64,000 nucleotides of DNA from Hydrogenophilus sp. (GCA_020725195.1 DYFL01000002.1:28481-92480); one strand, 5' to 3'. Positions 27,646 to 36,896 are shown, counted from the stretch's first letter. Notes: generated by a model not told the origin, from the letters alone. Translations and numbers: made by a program.

Positions 27646-28398
27646 TCAGAGCGGCAGGAACGCGAGGGAGGCGGCGCCCTGCAGCACCCGGGTGATGGAG
27701 CGGTTGCCGCGGTCTTCCACGAACAGGGCGAGCATGTCCTGCAGGGCGATGACCTTGCCGAACTCGCGCTCGAAGCTCAGGTTTTGCGCCTCGACCTCGA
27801 CGCTGTTGGCGAGCAGGTAGCGCCGGCCGTCGGCCTGTCTCGCGGCAGACAGCTTCCACACCGCCACCTCCACGTTGCGGGCGCTGTTGTAGAGGCGCTG
27901 GGCGTCCAGGTCGTCGAGCAGGAAGAACGCGGTCTTGTGGTTGTAGGCGGCCAGGATCATGCTGCAGAGCGCGCCCATGTAGGCATGGACCCGGTCGCCG
28001 GCGTAGGCGTCGTCGAAGGCCAGACGGAAGTGCGACTCCCAGTCGAGCCGGGCGAGGGGGCTGTCGGGCCAGCGCTCGATCTCCGCGAACAGCCTGGCGC
28101 TTGCCGCCTCCGCCGACTCCAGGCCGAGCTTGCGGTACTCCCTGGGGTTGCGCCGGTAGAGCTTCTCCGTGAGCAGGCGCAGGCTCTTGAGGACCTCCTT
28201 CTGGTTCATTTCCGCCAGCATGTCGGCCTCGGCCTTGGCGAGGTAGGCGACGGAATAGCTGCGGGCGCTGCGGCTGCCGTCCTTGTGCTGGATGTCCCGG
28301 CCGGCGCACCCCCCGAGCCCCACGGCCAGGGCGAGGGCGGCGAGGCCCGCCCCGGCCAGACGCATCGAAATCCGCGGATGACGCCGGCGCATCTTCAT
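27646..28398 (-). CDS. Lipoprotein of unknown function
   Basis: A 250-aa product with a basic N-terminus (MKMRRRHPRISMRLAGAGL), a hydrophobic signal and a lipobox LGGCAG, so it is probably an outer- or inner-membrane-anchored periplasmic lipoprotein. The mature part is helical, with KSLRLLTEKLYRRNPREYRK, DSPLARLDWESHFRLAFDD and AAYNHKTAFFLLDDLDAQRL. The start at 28398 is chosen because GGAGG precedes it; an in-frame ATG 15 bases upstream is possible. I do not recognise a function. The gap 27453-27645 holds only GC-rich sequence with a GGGGCGG/CCGCCCC dyad. Confidence 0.75.
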   Translation of the reverse strand: MKMRRRHPRISMRLAGAGLAALALAVGLGGCAGRDIQHKDGSRSARSYSVAYLAKAEADMLAEMNQKEVLKSLRLLTEKLYRRNPREYRKLGLESAEAASARLFAEIERWPDSPLARLDWESHFRLAFDDAYAGDRVHAYMGALCSMILAAYNHKTAFFLLDDLDAQRLYNSARNVEVAVWKLSAARQADGRRYLLANSVEVEAQNLSFEREFGKVIALQDMLALFVEDRGNRSITRVLQGAASLAFLPL

Positions 28399-28549
28399 CA
28401 GGCCTCCGTTCATCGAGTCTGCCGCTTTTCGGGCAGCCGCCGTGCAGCCACGGCCGTCGCCGCAACCCCGGGATCGGGGCGATCATGCCGCCGCTAGACC
28501 CCTTTGCCGTCATGGCCAATCGCAAGCCAGGCGGGCGCGCAACGGCCAT

Positions 28550-28640
28550 ATTAATTAGGATAGTTTTATCTAAAAACTTTATTTCTTAATAAATATCTTG
28601 GATTATGCCCTGTTCGGGGTAAGTGCTACTCTCAGACCCC
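28550..28640 (+). promoter_or_regulatory. AT-rich control region upstream of sat-aprBA
   Basis: A sharply AT-rich island (for example TTAATTAGGATAGTTTTATC and ATTTCTTAATAAATATCTTG) in otherwise GC-rich DNA, ending about 50 bp before sat. It is the natural site for the promoter of the highly expressed sat-apr genes and perhaps an activator site; no convincing -35/-10 pair at standard spacing was found. The rest of 28399-28549 shows nothing recognisable. Confidence 0.45.
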
Positions 28641-28689
28641 ATTCTTCGCGCTGATCCATTCCAACCACACCGTCTTAAGGAGTCCCAAG

Positions 28690-29895
28690 ATGTCCCGACT
28701 GGTCAAACCCCATGGTGGCGGCGAACTCAAGCCCCTGCTGCTCGAAGGCGCGGCGCTCAAGGCCGAGCTCGATCGCGCCAAGGGCCTGAAGCAGGTCAAG
28801 ATGTCCTCGCGCGAGACCGGCGACCTCATCATGATGGGCATCGGCGGCTTCACCCCCCTGGACGGCTTCATGACCCGCGCCGACTGGGAAGGTGTCTGCG
28901 ACGGCTACAAGATGGCGAGCGGCCTGTTCTGGCCCATCCCCGTGACCCTCTCCACCGACGACGACGGCATCAAGGCCGGCGACGACATCGCCGTGGTGAG
29001 CGACACCGGCGAGATCATGGGCACCATGAAGGTGACCGAGAAGTACGAGATCGACAAGGCCCACGAGTGCATGCAGGTCTACAAGACCACCGACCTCGAG
29101 CACCCCGGCGTCAAGATGGTCATGGCCCAGGGCAAGTACAACCTGGCCGGCCCGGTCAAGGTCCTGTCCGACGGCGGTTTCAAGGCCAAGTACGGCGCCC
29201 AGTTCATGACCCCGGCCGAGACCCGCGCCGCCTTCGAGAAGATGGGCTGGTCCAGGGTCGCCGCCTTCCAGACCCGCAACCCCATGCACCGCTCCCACGA
29301 GTACCTGGCCAAGATCGCCATCGAGACCATGGACGGCGTGCTGGTCCACTCCCTGCTGGGCGCCCTGAAGCCGGGCGACATCCCCGCCGAGGTGCGCTCC
29401 GAGGCCATCGGCGTCCTGATCGAGAACTACTTCGCCCCCAACACCGTGATCCAGGCCGGCTACCCGCTGGACATGCGCTATGCCGGCCCGCGCGAGGCCC
29501 TGCTCCACGCCCTGTTCCGCCAGAACTACGGCTGCTCGCACCTCATCGTCGGCCGCGACCACGCCGGCGTCGGCGACTACTACGGCCCCTTCGACGCCCA
29601 GAAGATCTTCGACGAGATCCCCAAGGGCTCGCTGGAGACCGTGAACATGAACATCGACTGGACCTTCTGGTGCAAGAAGTGCGGCGGCATGGCCAGCCAG
29701 CGCACCTGCCCGCACACCAAGGACGACCGCATCCTGCTCTCCGGCACCAAGGTGCGCGCCATGCTCTCCGAGGGCCAGGACCTGCCGGTCGAGTTCAGCC
29801 GCCCCGAGGTGGCCGCGGTGCTGAAGAAGTACTACGCCAGCCTGGCCGAGCACGAGAAGGTCAAGGTCGAGCTGAAGGGCCACTCGGCCGCATGA
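28690..29895 (+). CDS. sat: Dissimilatory sulfate adenylyltransferase (ATP sulfurylase)
   Basis: Sat converts APS and PPi to sulfate and ATP in sulfur oxidisers, giving substrate-level phosphorylation. The 401-aa homo-oligomer type has the catalytic motif [11 protein letters not shown] (about residues 194-204), [20 protein letters not shown], and a Cys cluster ([20 protein letters not shown]) of the metal-binding kind common in dissimilatory enzymes. TTAAGGAGT precedes the ATG. It lies 196 bp before aprB, in the same direction, as in Thiobacillus-type sulfur oxidisers. Confidence 0.96.
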   Translation: MSRLVKPHGGGELKPLLLEGAALKAELDRAKGLKQVKMSSRETGDLIMMGIGGFTPLDGFMTRADWEGVCDGYKMASGLFWPIPVTLSTDDDGIKAGDDIAVVSDTGEIMGTMKVTEKYEIDKAHECMQVYKTTDLEHPGVKMVMAQGKYNLAGPVKVLSDGGFKAKYGAQFMTPAETRAAFEKMGWSRVAAFQTRNPMHRSHEYLAKIAIETMDGVLVHSLLGALKPGDIPAEVRSEAIGVLIENYFAPNTVIQAGYPLDMRYAGPREALLHALFRQNYGCSHLIVGRDHAGVGDYYGPFDAQKIFDEIPKGSLETVNMNIDWTFWCKKCGGMASQRTCPHTKDDRILLSGTKVRAMLSEGQDLPVEFSRPEVAAVLKKYYASLAEHEKVKVELKGHSAA

Positions 29896-29901
29896 CTTGA
29901 C

Positions 29902-29971
29902 GGCGGATTGAGGGCCGCGCAGCGTGCCCTCCAATCCGCCGAGTTATTGCGGCGGACTCGTCCGCAATAAC
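29902..29971 (+). repeat. Two tandem hairpins between sat and aprB
   Basis: First dyad GGCGGATTGAGGGC/GCCCTCCAATCCGCC with one bulge (29902-29940); second is a perfect 10-bp stem GTTATTGCGG/CCGCAATAAC (29943-29971). No T-run follows. They probably act as transcript stabilisers or a partial terminator that separates sat from aprBA expression. The rest of the gap to 30091 holds nothing recognised except the AAGGAGAGA ribosome site of aprB. Confidence 0.55.
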
Positions 29972-30091
29972 AAGATTTGGAACTCCGGGCCGCCGGAAGC
30001 GGATTCGCGATACGCCCCCGGCCAAGGTTGGCCCCGGAAATTCTGAAGGACCGCAGGATTGCGGATTGTTAGCTAACAAGGAGAGACGTTA

Positions 30092-30565
30092 ATGCCTACC
30101 TACGTTCGTACCGACAAGTGCGACGGCTGCAAGGGTCAGGACAAGACCGCTTGCATGTACATCTGCCCGCACGACCTCATGAAGCTGGACCGGGACGGTT
30201 CCGAGACCGGCCACGCCATGCGCGCCTTCAACCAGGAACCCGAGCAGTGCTGGGAGTGCTATTCCTGCGTGAAGATCTGCCCGCAGCAGGCCATCGAGGC
30301 CCGCCACTACGCCGACATCGTGCCCCTGGGCGGCATGGTGCAGCCCCTGCGCGGTTCCGACTCCATCATGTGGACCATCAAGTTCCGCAACGGCACCCTC
30401 AAGCGCTTCAAGTTCCCGATCCGGACCACCCCCGAGGGCTCCATCGACTGCTACGGCGGCAAGGCGACTGCTGACATGGCGAAGATTGCCGAACCCGGCT
30501 TCTTCAACCACATGGAGCAGAACGGCTACCGTCCCGGCAACCCCGCCGAGCTGATCCGCAAGTAA
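30092..30565 (+). CDS. aprB: Adenylylsulfate reductase beta subunit
   Basis: AprB is the 2x[4Fe-4S] electron-transfer subunit of APS reductase, cytoplasmic and acting in sulfite to APS oxidation here. The 157-aa product has the two cluster motifs DKCDGCKGQDKTACMYICPH and CWECYSCVKICPQQAIEARH, followed by the AprB-specific C-terminal tail that wraps AprA. Followed after 25 bp by aprA. Confidence 0.97.
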   Translation: MPTYVRTDKCDGCKGQDKTACMYICPHDLMKLDRDGSETGHAMRAFNQEPEQCWECYSCVKICPQQAIEARHYADIVPLGGMVQPLRGSDSIMWTIKFRNGTLKRFKFPIRTTPEGSIDCYGGKATADMAKIAEPGFFNHMEQNGYRPGNPAELIRK

Positions 30566-30590
30566 TCCGGTTAAACGAAAGGTAAATGTT

Positions 30591-32600
30591 ATGGCTGATT
30601 TTGCTAATCCCGAAATCGTCCAGGAGGAAGTCGACATCCTCCTGATCGGTGGTGGCATGGCTTGCTGCGGCGCCGCTTATGAGATCATGCGCTGGGCCGA
30701 CGCCGCCAAGACCTCCGCTGGCGTGGACCTGAAGATCAAGCTGGTCGACAAGGCCGCCATGGACCGTTCCGGTGCCGTGGCCCAGGGCCTGTCCGCGATC
30801 AACACCTACATCGGTTCCGAGCAGGACCCCGCCGACTACGCCCGCATGGTCTCCAACGACCTGATGGGCATCACCCGCGACGACCTGGCCTACGACCTCG
30901 GCCGTCACGTCGACGAGTCCGTGCACCTGTTCGAAGAGTGGGGCCTGCCCATCTGGAAGACCGACGAGAACGGCGAGCGTCACGACGGCGCCCAGGGCAT
31001 GACCCCGCTGAAGGACGGCGGCAAGCCCGTGCGTTCCGGCAAGTGGCAGATCATGATCAACGGCGAATCCTACAAGTGGATCGTGGCCGAGGCCGCCAAG
31101 AAGGCCCTGGGCCTGGACCGCATCCAGGAGCGCGTCTTCATCGTCCACCTGATGAACGACAAGAACGACAAGGGCCGCATCGCCGGTGCCGCCGGCTTCT
31201 CCACCCGCGAGAACAAGATCCACATCTACAAGGCCAAGGCCGTCCTGCTGGCCGCCGGTGGCTGCGTGAACATCTTCCGTCCCCGCTCCGTGGGTGAAGG
31301 TACCGGCCGCGCCTGGTACCCGGTCTGGAACGCCGGTTCCACCTACTCCATGGCTGCCGAGGCCGGCGCCGAGCTGACCATGATGGAAAACCGCTTCGTG
31401 CCCGCCCGCTTCAAGGACGGCTACGGCCCGGTCGGCGCCTGGTTCCTGCTGTTCAAGTCCCAGGCCACCAACGCCTTCGGCGAGGTCTACATGGTCAAGA
31501 ACAAGGAGATGCTGAACGACTACCCGCCGTATGGTCAGGCCGCCGTTCCCGCCTCCTGTCTGCGTAACCACCTGATGCTCAAGGAGATGCAGGAAGGTCG
31601 CGGTCCGATCTGGATGGACACCGTCACCGCCCTGGCCAAGCTGCGCGAGACCCTGACCCCCCGCGAGGTGAAGCACCTCGAGGCCGAGGCCTGGGAAGAC
31701 TTCCTCGACATGTGCGTCGGCCAGTGCGGCATCTGGGTCGGCGAGAACATCGAGCCCGAGAAGAAGAACTCCGAGCTGATGCCGACCGAGCCCTACCTGC
31801 TCGGCTCGCACTCCGGCTGCTGCGGCATCTGGGTGTCCGGCCCGACCGACGTCGGCGCGCCGACCACCGAAGAACTGCCGGGCGTGCCCGATCACCTGCC
31901 GAAGGGCTGGAACTGGGGCTACCGCGGCATGACCACCGTCAAGGGCCTGTTCACCGCCGGTGACGGCGTCGGCGCCTCCGGCCACAAGTTCTCCTCCGGC
32001 TCCCACGCCGAAGGCCGGCTCGCGGCCAAGTCCATGGTGAAGTACTGCCTGGACAACAAGGACCTGAAGGTCGAGATCGACGAGACCCCCGAGCAGATCG
32101 CCGAGGCGATCTGGAAGCCGGTCCGCAACTACCTCGAGTTCAAGGACTACACCACCGCCATCGACGTCAACCCCAACTACATCACGCCCAAGATGCTGCA
32201 GTTCCGCCTGCAGAAGATCATGGACGAGTACGTTGCCGGTGTCGCCACCTACTACAAGACCAACAACGTCATGCTGGAAGTGGCCGAGCAGAAGCTCGAG
32301 ATGCTGAAGGAAGACGCCGAGAAGATGCGCGCCAAGGACCTGCACGAGCTGCTGCGGGCCTGGGAGAACTACCACCGCATCCTGACCGCCGAGGCCCACA
32401 TGAAGCACATCCAGTTCCGCGAAGAGAGCCGCTACCCCGGCTTCTACTACCGGATGGACAAGAACTTCGTGGACGAGGAGAACTGGCACTGCTTCGTGAA
32501 CTCCATCTACGACAAGACCACCAAGAAGTGGACCGTGTTCAAGCGCGCCCACGTCGACCTGGTGGACAAGTCCAAGCTGTTCAAGCCTGCCGCCCACTAA
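30591..32600 (+). CDS. aprA: Adenylylsulfate reductase alpha subunit
   Basis: AprA is the FAD-containing catalytic subunit. The 669-aa product has the dinucleotide-binding loop ILLIGGGMACCGAAYEIMRW, the substrate/FAD region around KAVLLAAGGCVNIFRPRSVG, and the conserved C-terminal segments LRAWENYHRILTAEAHMKHI and EESRYPGFYYRMDKNFVDEE. Codon choice is smoother (more GGT/GTT) than in neighbours, as expected of a highly expressed gene. An intrinsic terminator follows; no aprM or qmo genes are in the window, so the electron acceptor partner is elsewhere. Confidence 0.97.
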   Translation: MADFANPEIVQEEVDILLIGGGMACCGAAYEIMRWADAAKTSAGVDLKIKLVDKAAMDRSGAVAQGLSAINTYIGSEQDPADYARMVSNDLMGITRDDLAYDLGRHVDESVHLFEEWGLPIWKTDENGERHDGAQGMTPLKDGGKPVRSGKWQIMINGESYKWIVAEAAKKALGLDRIQERVFIVHLMNDKNDKGRIAGAAGFSTRENKIHIYKAKAVLLAAGGCVNIFRPRSVGEGTGRAWYPVWNAGSTYSMAAEAGAELTMMENRFVPARFKDGYGPVGAWFLLFKSQATNAFGEVYMVKNKEMLNDYPPYGQAAVPASCLRNHLMLKEMQEGRGPIWMDTVTALAKLRETLTPREVKHLEAEAWEDFLDMCVGQCGIWVGENIEPEKKNSELMPTEPYLLGSHSGCCGIWVSGPTDVGAPTTEELPGVPDHLPKGWNWGYRGMTTVKGLFTAGDGVGASGHKFSSGSHAEGRLAAKSMVKYCLDNKDLKVEIDETPEQIAEAIWKPVRNYLEFKDYTTAIDVNPNYITPKMLQFRLQKIMDEYVAGVATYYKTNNVMLEVAEQKLEMLKEDAEKMRAKDLHELLRAWENYHRILTAEAHMKHIQFREESRYPGFYYRMDKNFVDEENWHCFVNSIYDKTTKKWTVFKRAHVDLVDKSKLFKPAAH

Positions 32601-32624
32601 GCGGCTGCCTGAGGCAGTAAAATG

Positions 32625-32653
32625 AACCGGGCGCCCCGTGCGCCCGGTTTTTT
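32625..32653 (+). terminator. Rho-independent terminator of the sat-aprBA unit
   Basis: Perfect 10-bp stem AACCGGGCGC/GCGCCCGGTT with a 5-base loop, running into six Ts (32648-32653). It ends the apr transcript and separates it from the ykgJ-type gene. Confidence 0.93.
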
Positions 32654-32678
32654 GCTTTATATCGGTGCGATAACCCTA

Positions 32679-32822
32679 CCTGTAGGAGCGGCTTTAGCGT
32701 AGCGGCACCTCAGTCCCCCTCGCCCGCAAGCGGGAGAGGGTCGGGGTGAGGGAAACGATCCTGGCGCTAGCCAGGGATCGTTGGAGCCGCGAACCTTTCG
32801 CGCCTGAAGGCGCTCCTACAGG
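32679..32822. repeat. Composite inverted repeat (CCTGTAGGAGCG type) enclosing REP copy B
   Basis: The ends CCTGTAGGAGCGGCTTTAG (32679-32697) and its near complement CTGAAGGCGCTCCTACAGG (32804-32822) form a long dyad of the TGTAGGAGCGGC type seen in many gamma/betaproteobacteria. Inside are REP copy B (32714-32752, inverted relative to copies A and C) and an imperfect dyad AACGATCCTGG/CCAGGGATCGTT. Nothing else was seen in 32654-32854. Confidence 0.65.
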
Positions 32823-32854
32823 CGGCCCTGTGCCGATCATCGACGAGGTACCCC

Positions 32855-33811
32855 ATGCAGGACTACGATGCCCAATTCAAGAACCTGGCCAAGGATGCGC
32901 CCGAAGGCACCCAGAGCCCGGTCATGCCGAACATGCTGGAGGGCTCGACCCCGCTCCAGTTCCGCTGCCACCGCGGCGTGAAGTGCTGGAACGCCTGCTG
33001 CAGCAACATCGACATCACCCTGACCCCCTACGACATCCTGCGCCTGAAGAACCGCCTGGGCATCTCCTCGGGCGAGTTCCTGCAGAAGTACACCGTGCCC
33101 TACGAGATGGACAAGGACGGCACCCCGGGTGTGAAGCTGCGCTGCGTGGACGGCGGCACCGCCTGCCAGTTCATGGTGCCGGAAGGCTGCTCGGTCTACG
33201 AGGACCGCCCCACCGCCTGCCGCTACTACCCCGTCGCCCTGCTCTCGGTGCGCCGCTCCGACGAGTACACCGACCGGCTCTCCTTCGCCCTGGTCAAGGA
33301 GGACACCTGCTTCGGCCACCAGGAGCCCGACGTCCAGACCATCGACGAATACCGCGCCGCCCAGGGTGCGACCGAGTACGACGAGAAGGGCCGCGGCTGG
33401 CGCCAGCTCATCCTGAAGAAGAAGTCCGCCGGCCCGGCGGTCGGCAAGCCGCCCGCGATCACCAACCAGCTCTTCTTCATGGTCAGCTACGACCTCGACC
33501 GCTTCCGCGCCTTCGTCATCAGCGAGTCCTTCAACAGGACCTACGACATCCCGGTCGAGCAGATGGCCGAGCTGGTGGCCGACGACGAGAAGCTGATGCA
33601 CTTCGGCTACGACTTCCTGCGCCACGTCCTCTTCGGCGAGCAGTGCCTGAGCGAGAAGGACGGCGCCTACGAGGCCCGCATGGAGCGCCTCAAGGCCAAG
33701 GCCGAGCAGATCCGCGCCGAGTTCGAGGCCAACCGCGAGCAGATCGAGGACGAGAAGTACTGCGCCCCGCCCGGCCAGCCCGGCGACTGCGGTTGCGGCG
33801 GCAAGGATTGA
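32855..33811 (+). CDS. YkgJ-family cysteine-cluster protein
   Basis: A 318-aa cytoplasmic protein with the YkgJ (CxxxCxxCC, UPF0153) zinc/iron-chelating pattern: FRCHRGVKCWNACCSNIDIT, then CQFMVPEGCSVYEDRPTACR with RYYPV. The long C-terminal part is specific to larger family members and ends in a helical stretch and Cys-rich tail (CAPPGQPGDCGCGGKD). GACGAGGTA precedes the ATG. Function is unknown for the family. Its place directly after aprBA and before a MoxR/VWA pair suggests a cofactor- or maturation-related role (inference). Confidence 0.85.
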   Translation: MQDYDAQFKNLAKDAPEGTQSPVMPNMLEGSTPLQFRCHRGVKCWNACCSNIDITLTPYDILRLKNRLGISSGEFLQKYTVPYEMDKDGTPGVKLRCVDGGTACQFMVPEGCSVYEDRPTACRYYPVALLSVRRSDEYTDRLSFALVKEDTCFGHQEPDVQTIDEYRAAQGATEYDEKGRGWRQLILKKKSAGPAVGKPPAITNQLFFMVSYDLDRFRAFVISESFNRTYDIPVEQMAELVADDEKLMHFGYDFLRHVLFGEQCLSEKDGAYEARMERLKAKAEQIRAEFEANREQIEDEKYCAPPGQPGDCGCGGKD

Positions 33812-33823
33812 TGTCGTAATACG

Positions 33824-33908
33824 GTGAAATGGGAAACGTGAAATGGGAAACGTAAGGCCGGTCGGCTTTCCACGTTTCACTCTTCACGATTCACTCTTCA
33901 CGTTTCAC
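33824..33908. repeat. Seven-base-period repeat array, inverted arms
   Basis: Left arm: GTGAAATGGGAAAC twice in tandem (33824-33851). Right arm: five heptads GTTTCAC, TCTTCAC, GATTCAC, TCTTCAC, GTTTCAC (33874-33908). The arms are complementary in type, so the region can fold back. It fills the 109-bp gap between the YkgJ-type gene and the AAA+ gene. Confidence 0.7.
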
Positions 33909-33920
33909 ACTCCCCCCTCC

Positions 33921-34733
33921 ATGTCCGCCCACACCCTCACCCCCGAAGAGCACTACATCCTCGACGAGCCCTACTACGAGCCGGTGGGCAACGAGGTCGC
34001 CATCTTCGAGGCGGCCTACGCCAATCGCCTGCCAGTCCTGCTCAAGGGCCCGACGGGCTGCGGCAAGACCCGGTTCATGGAGTACATGGCCTGGCGGCTC
34101 AGGCGGCCGCTGATCACGGTCTCCTGCCACGACGACCTCACCGCCTCGGACCTGGTCGGCCGCTTCCTGGTGCGCGGCGGCGAGACGGTCTGGGTGGACG
34201 GGCCGCTCACCCGTGCCGTGCGCGTGGGCGGCATCTGCTACCTCGACGAGATCGTGGAGGCGCGCAAGGACACCATGGTGGTCATCCACCCGCTCGCCGA
34301 CGACCGGCGCGAACTGCCCATGGAGAAGCTCGGCCAGCTGCTCGAGGCGCCGCCGGACTTCTGCCTCGCCATCTCCTACAACCCGGGCTACCAGAGCGTG
34401 CTGAAGGACCTCAAGCAGTCCACCCGGCAGCGCTTCGTCGCCATGGAGTTCGACTATCCGGCCCCGGAGCTGGAGCGGCGCATCGTCGCCAACGAGTCCG
34501 GGGTGGACGCCGCCATGGCCGAGAAGCTGGTCCGCTTCGCCCAGATGACCCGCAACCTCAAGGGCAGCGGCCTGGAGGAAGGCGCCTCCACGCGGCTGCT
34601 GGTGCACGCCGGCAAGCTCATCGCCAGCGGCGTCGAGCCGGTGGCCGCCTGCCGTGCCGCCGTGGCCCAGGCCGTCACCGACGACGCGGACATGCTGGCG
34701 GCGATCCAGGAGCTGTCCTCCTCGCTCTTCTGA
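33921..34733 (+). CDS. MoxR-type AAA+ ATPase, CbbQ/NorQ family
   Basis: CbbQ/NorQ ATPases work with a VWA partner to remodel enzymes (Rubisco activation, NO reductase maturation). The 270-aa protein starts at ATG 33921 ([19 protein letters not shown]), skipping an upstream in-frame extension encoded by the repeat array. Motifs: Walker [40 protein letters not shown], Walker [12 protein letters not shown], sensor ISYNPGYQS and [14 protein letters not shown]. No Rubisco or norCB genes are present, so the client is unknown; the flanking apr genes make APS reductase a candidate. Confidence 0.9.
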   Translation: MSAHTLTPEEHYILDEPYYEPVGNEVAIFEAAYANRLPVLLKGPTGCGKTRFMEYMAWRLRRPLITVSCHDDLTASDLVGRFLVRGGETVWVDGPLTRAVRVGGICYLDEIVEARKDTMVVIHPLADDRRELPMEKLGQLLEAPPDFCLAISYNPGYQSVLKDLKQSTRQRFVAMEFDYPAPELERRIVANESGVDAAMAEKLVRFAQMTRNLKGSGLEEGASTRLLVHAGKLIASGVEPVAACRAAVAQAVTDDADMLAAIQELSSSLF

Positions 34734-36844
34734 TGCCCCCGCCGCTCGACGCCGAGGAGATCGCCCAGCGGCTCGACGCCTGGCTGGAGACCGAGTTCAC
34801 CTTCCACAAGGTGGACGCCCTCGCCGCCGAGTTCGCCGCCCTGCCCCGCGACGAGCAGGACTTCATCCTGGATTGGATCCGCCGCATCGCCACCACCCAC
34901 ATCACGCTCGCCTGGCACTTCGCCCAGCGCGCCCCGGAACTGCTGCGGCGCATGGACCGGCGCGTCATCGAGGCCTGGGCGGTGCACCTGTGCGACACCT
35001 ACGACCAGGCCGGCATGTACGCCGCGCTCGCCTTCGCCGACCAGGCCGGCAGCTTCCTGCACGTCCGCTCGGAGCACGCCGCCGGCGCGCTCTTCGAGGA
35101 CATCGCCGGCGTGCTCGGCAATTTCGTGCACGGGCTGTCGGGCCGCAGGCTCAGGGTCGAGCAGGGAGAGAGCGCCTACACGGACGGGGAAAGGCTCTTT
35201 CTGCCCGCCATCACCGCCGCCCTGGAGCGGCGCGAGGACAACTTCAAGCTGGCCAAGGCGACGATCGCCCTGCTCTGGGCCCAGACCCGCTTCGGCACCC
35301 TGCGGGCCGACATCCAGGCGACGGCCGCCGCCTTCCCCCACCCGGACCGGGCGCTGGGCCAGTTCCACGGCCTGGAGACGCTGCGGCTCACCGCCCGCAT
35401 CGGCCGCGAGCTGCCGGGCCTCTACCGCGAGATGGAACGCCTGAGACGGGCGCTGGGCGACACCCTGCCCGCCGCCTGGGCGCCGCTCGCCGAGCGCCTG
35501 GCCCGGCCGGACGCCCGGGTGGAGGACAGCCTCGCGCTGCTGGCCGAGGCCTACCGGCTGCCCGACTTTGCGCCCTGGTGCTATCAGGGCGAGCTGCGGC
35601 CCGACGCCGTGGCCAACTGCCGGGCGGCGCGCCTGGAGAAGGAGAAGGCCCGGCTGCGGGTGAAGCTCGCCGAGCTGGAGGCCGAGCTGCGCCAGCACCA
35701 GGCCGACGCGGCGGAAGCGCCGGCAGGGCCCAGGTTCGAGGCCGAGGCCGTCGAGGAGGACGGCCGCCTCGATTTCGAGATCACCCTGGACGACGCCCCC
35801 GTCGCCCCGCCGGCGGACGTGAAGCAGCTCCTCACCTCCGTGTACCTGGACTTCGGCCACATCCCGCCGGAATACCTGGTGCCGGCCGGCGACGGCGAAT
35901 ACGACCCCGGCCTCTTTGATGACCGGCCCGTGGACCCGGACGCCGTCTGGCAGGGCACCTACCACGAGGAGGGCGCCGTCTTCTATCCCGAGTGGGACCT
36001 CGGGCGCCAGCACTACCGCAAGAACTGGTGCGTCATGCGCGAGAAGGCCGTGGCGCCGGTCCACGACGACTTCTACCGCGCGACGCTCGACAAGCACGCG
36101 GGGCTCATCCGGCACCTGAGGAAGAGCTTCGAGGCCATGCGCGACGAGGACCGCCTGGAGAAGCGCCAGCCTCAAGGCGACGAGGTGGACATCGACGCCC
36201 TGGTCGAGGCCCTGGCCGACGCCCGCGACGGGCGCGAGATGAGCGACCGGCTCTTCATGCGCCTGCACCGCGCCGAGCGCAACATCGCCGTGGGCTTTCT
36301 CATCGACATGTCCGGCAGCACCCGCGGCTGGATCAACGAGGCCGAGCGCGAGGCCCTGATCCTGCTCTGCGAGGCCCTGGAGCTGCTGGGCGACCGCTAC
36401 GCCATCTACGGCTTCTCGGGCCAGACCCGCAAGCGCTGCGAGCTCTACCGCGTGAAGGCCTTCGACGAGCCCTACTCGGAGGAAGTGAAGGCGCGCATCT
36501 CCGGCATCCAGCCCAAGGACTACACCCGCATGGGCTTCGCCATCCGCCACCTGACCAAGCTCCTCGGCGGGCAGCAGGCCCGCACCCGGGTCCTGGTCAC
36601 GCTCTCCGACGGCCGGCCCGACGACTACTTCGACGCCTACCGCGGCCCCTACGGCATCGAGGACACCCGCATGGCGCTCCTGGAGGCGCGCCGCGCCGGC
36701 ATCCACCCCTTCTGCATCACCCTCGACCACGACGCCCGCGACTACCTGCCGCACATGTACGGGGCGGCCCGCTACATCATCCTCGACGACGTGCGCGCGC
36801 TGCCCCTGAAGGCCAGCGACATCTACCGGCGCATCACCACCTGA
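34733..36844 (+). CDS. VWA-domain protein, CbbO/NorD family
   Basis: Partner of the upstream ATPase; its ATG shares the A of the preceding TGA (TGATG). The 703-aa product has a helical N-terminal region (about 1-330), an acidic middle (QHQADAAEAPAGPRFEAEAV), and a C-terminal VWA domain with MIDAS motif FLIDMSGSTRGW, the TRMGFAIRHL Thr and TLSDGRPDDY Asp. CbbO and NorD proteins use this VWA domain to bind the client enzyme. No signal peptide, so cytoplasmic. Confidence 0.9.
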   Translation: MPPPLDAEEIAQRLDAWLETEFTFHKVDALAAEFAALPRDEQDFILDWIRRIATTHITLAWHFAQRAPELLRRMDRRVIEAWAVHLCDTYDQAGMYAALAFADQAGSFLHVRSEHAAGALFEDIAGVLGNFVHGLSGRRLRVEQGESAYTDGERLFLPAITAALERREDNFKLAKATIALLWAQTRFGTLRADIQATAAAFPHPDRALGQFHGLETLRLTARIGRELPGLYREMERLRRALGDTLPAAWAPLAERLARPDARVEDSLALLAEAYRLPDFAPWCYQGELRPDAVANCRAARLEKEKARLRVKLAELEAELRQHQADAAEAPAGPRFEAEAVEEDGRLDFEITLDDAPVAPPADVKQLLTSVYLDFGHIPPEYLVPAGDGEYDPGLFDDRPVDPDAVWQGTYHEEGAVFYPEWDLGRQHYRKNWCVMREKAVAPVHDDFYRATLDKHAGLIRHLRKSFEAMRDEDRLEKRQPQGDEVDIDALVEALADARDGREMSDRLFMRLHRAERNIAVGFLIDMSGSTRGWINEAEREALILLCEALELLGDRYAIYGFSGQTRKRCELYRVKAFDEPYSEEVKARISGIQPKDYTRMGFAIRHLTKLLGGQQARTRVLVTLSDGRPDDYFDAYRGPYGIEDTRMALLEARRAGIHPFCITLDHDARDYLPHMYGAARYIILDDVRALPLKASDIYRRITT

Positions 36845-36896
36845 GGCCCGGTGGGGCTGCCGCTATAATCGAGCCTTTCCGTTCAAGCATTGACCC

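Noticed and set aside
33921..36844. Rubisco activase pair cbbQ-cbbO
   Set aside because: The proteins fit the CbbQ/NorQ and CbbO/NorD families, but no cbbLS, cbbM or norCB genes are adjacent, so a specific gene symbol would overstate the evidence.
36864..36869. Promoter for the 95-aa gene based on TATAAT
   Set aside because: The -35 position reads CTGAGG with no match to consensus; kept only as a remark in the gene entry.
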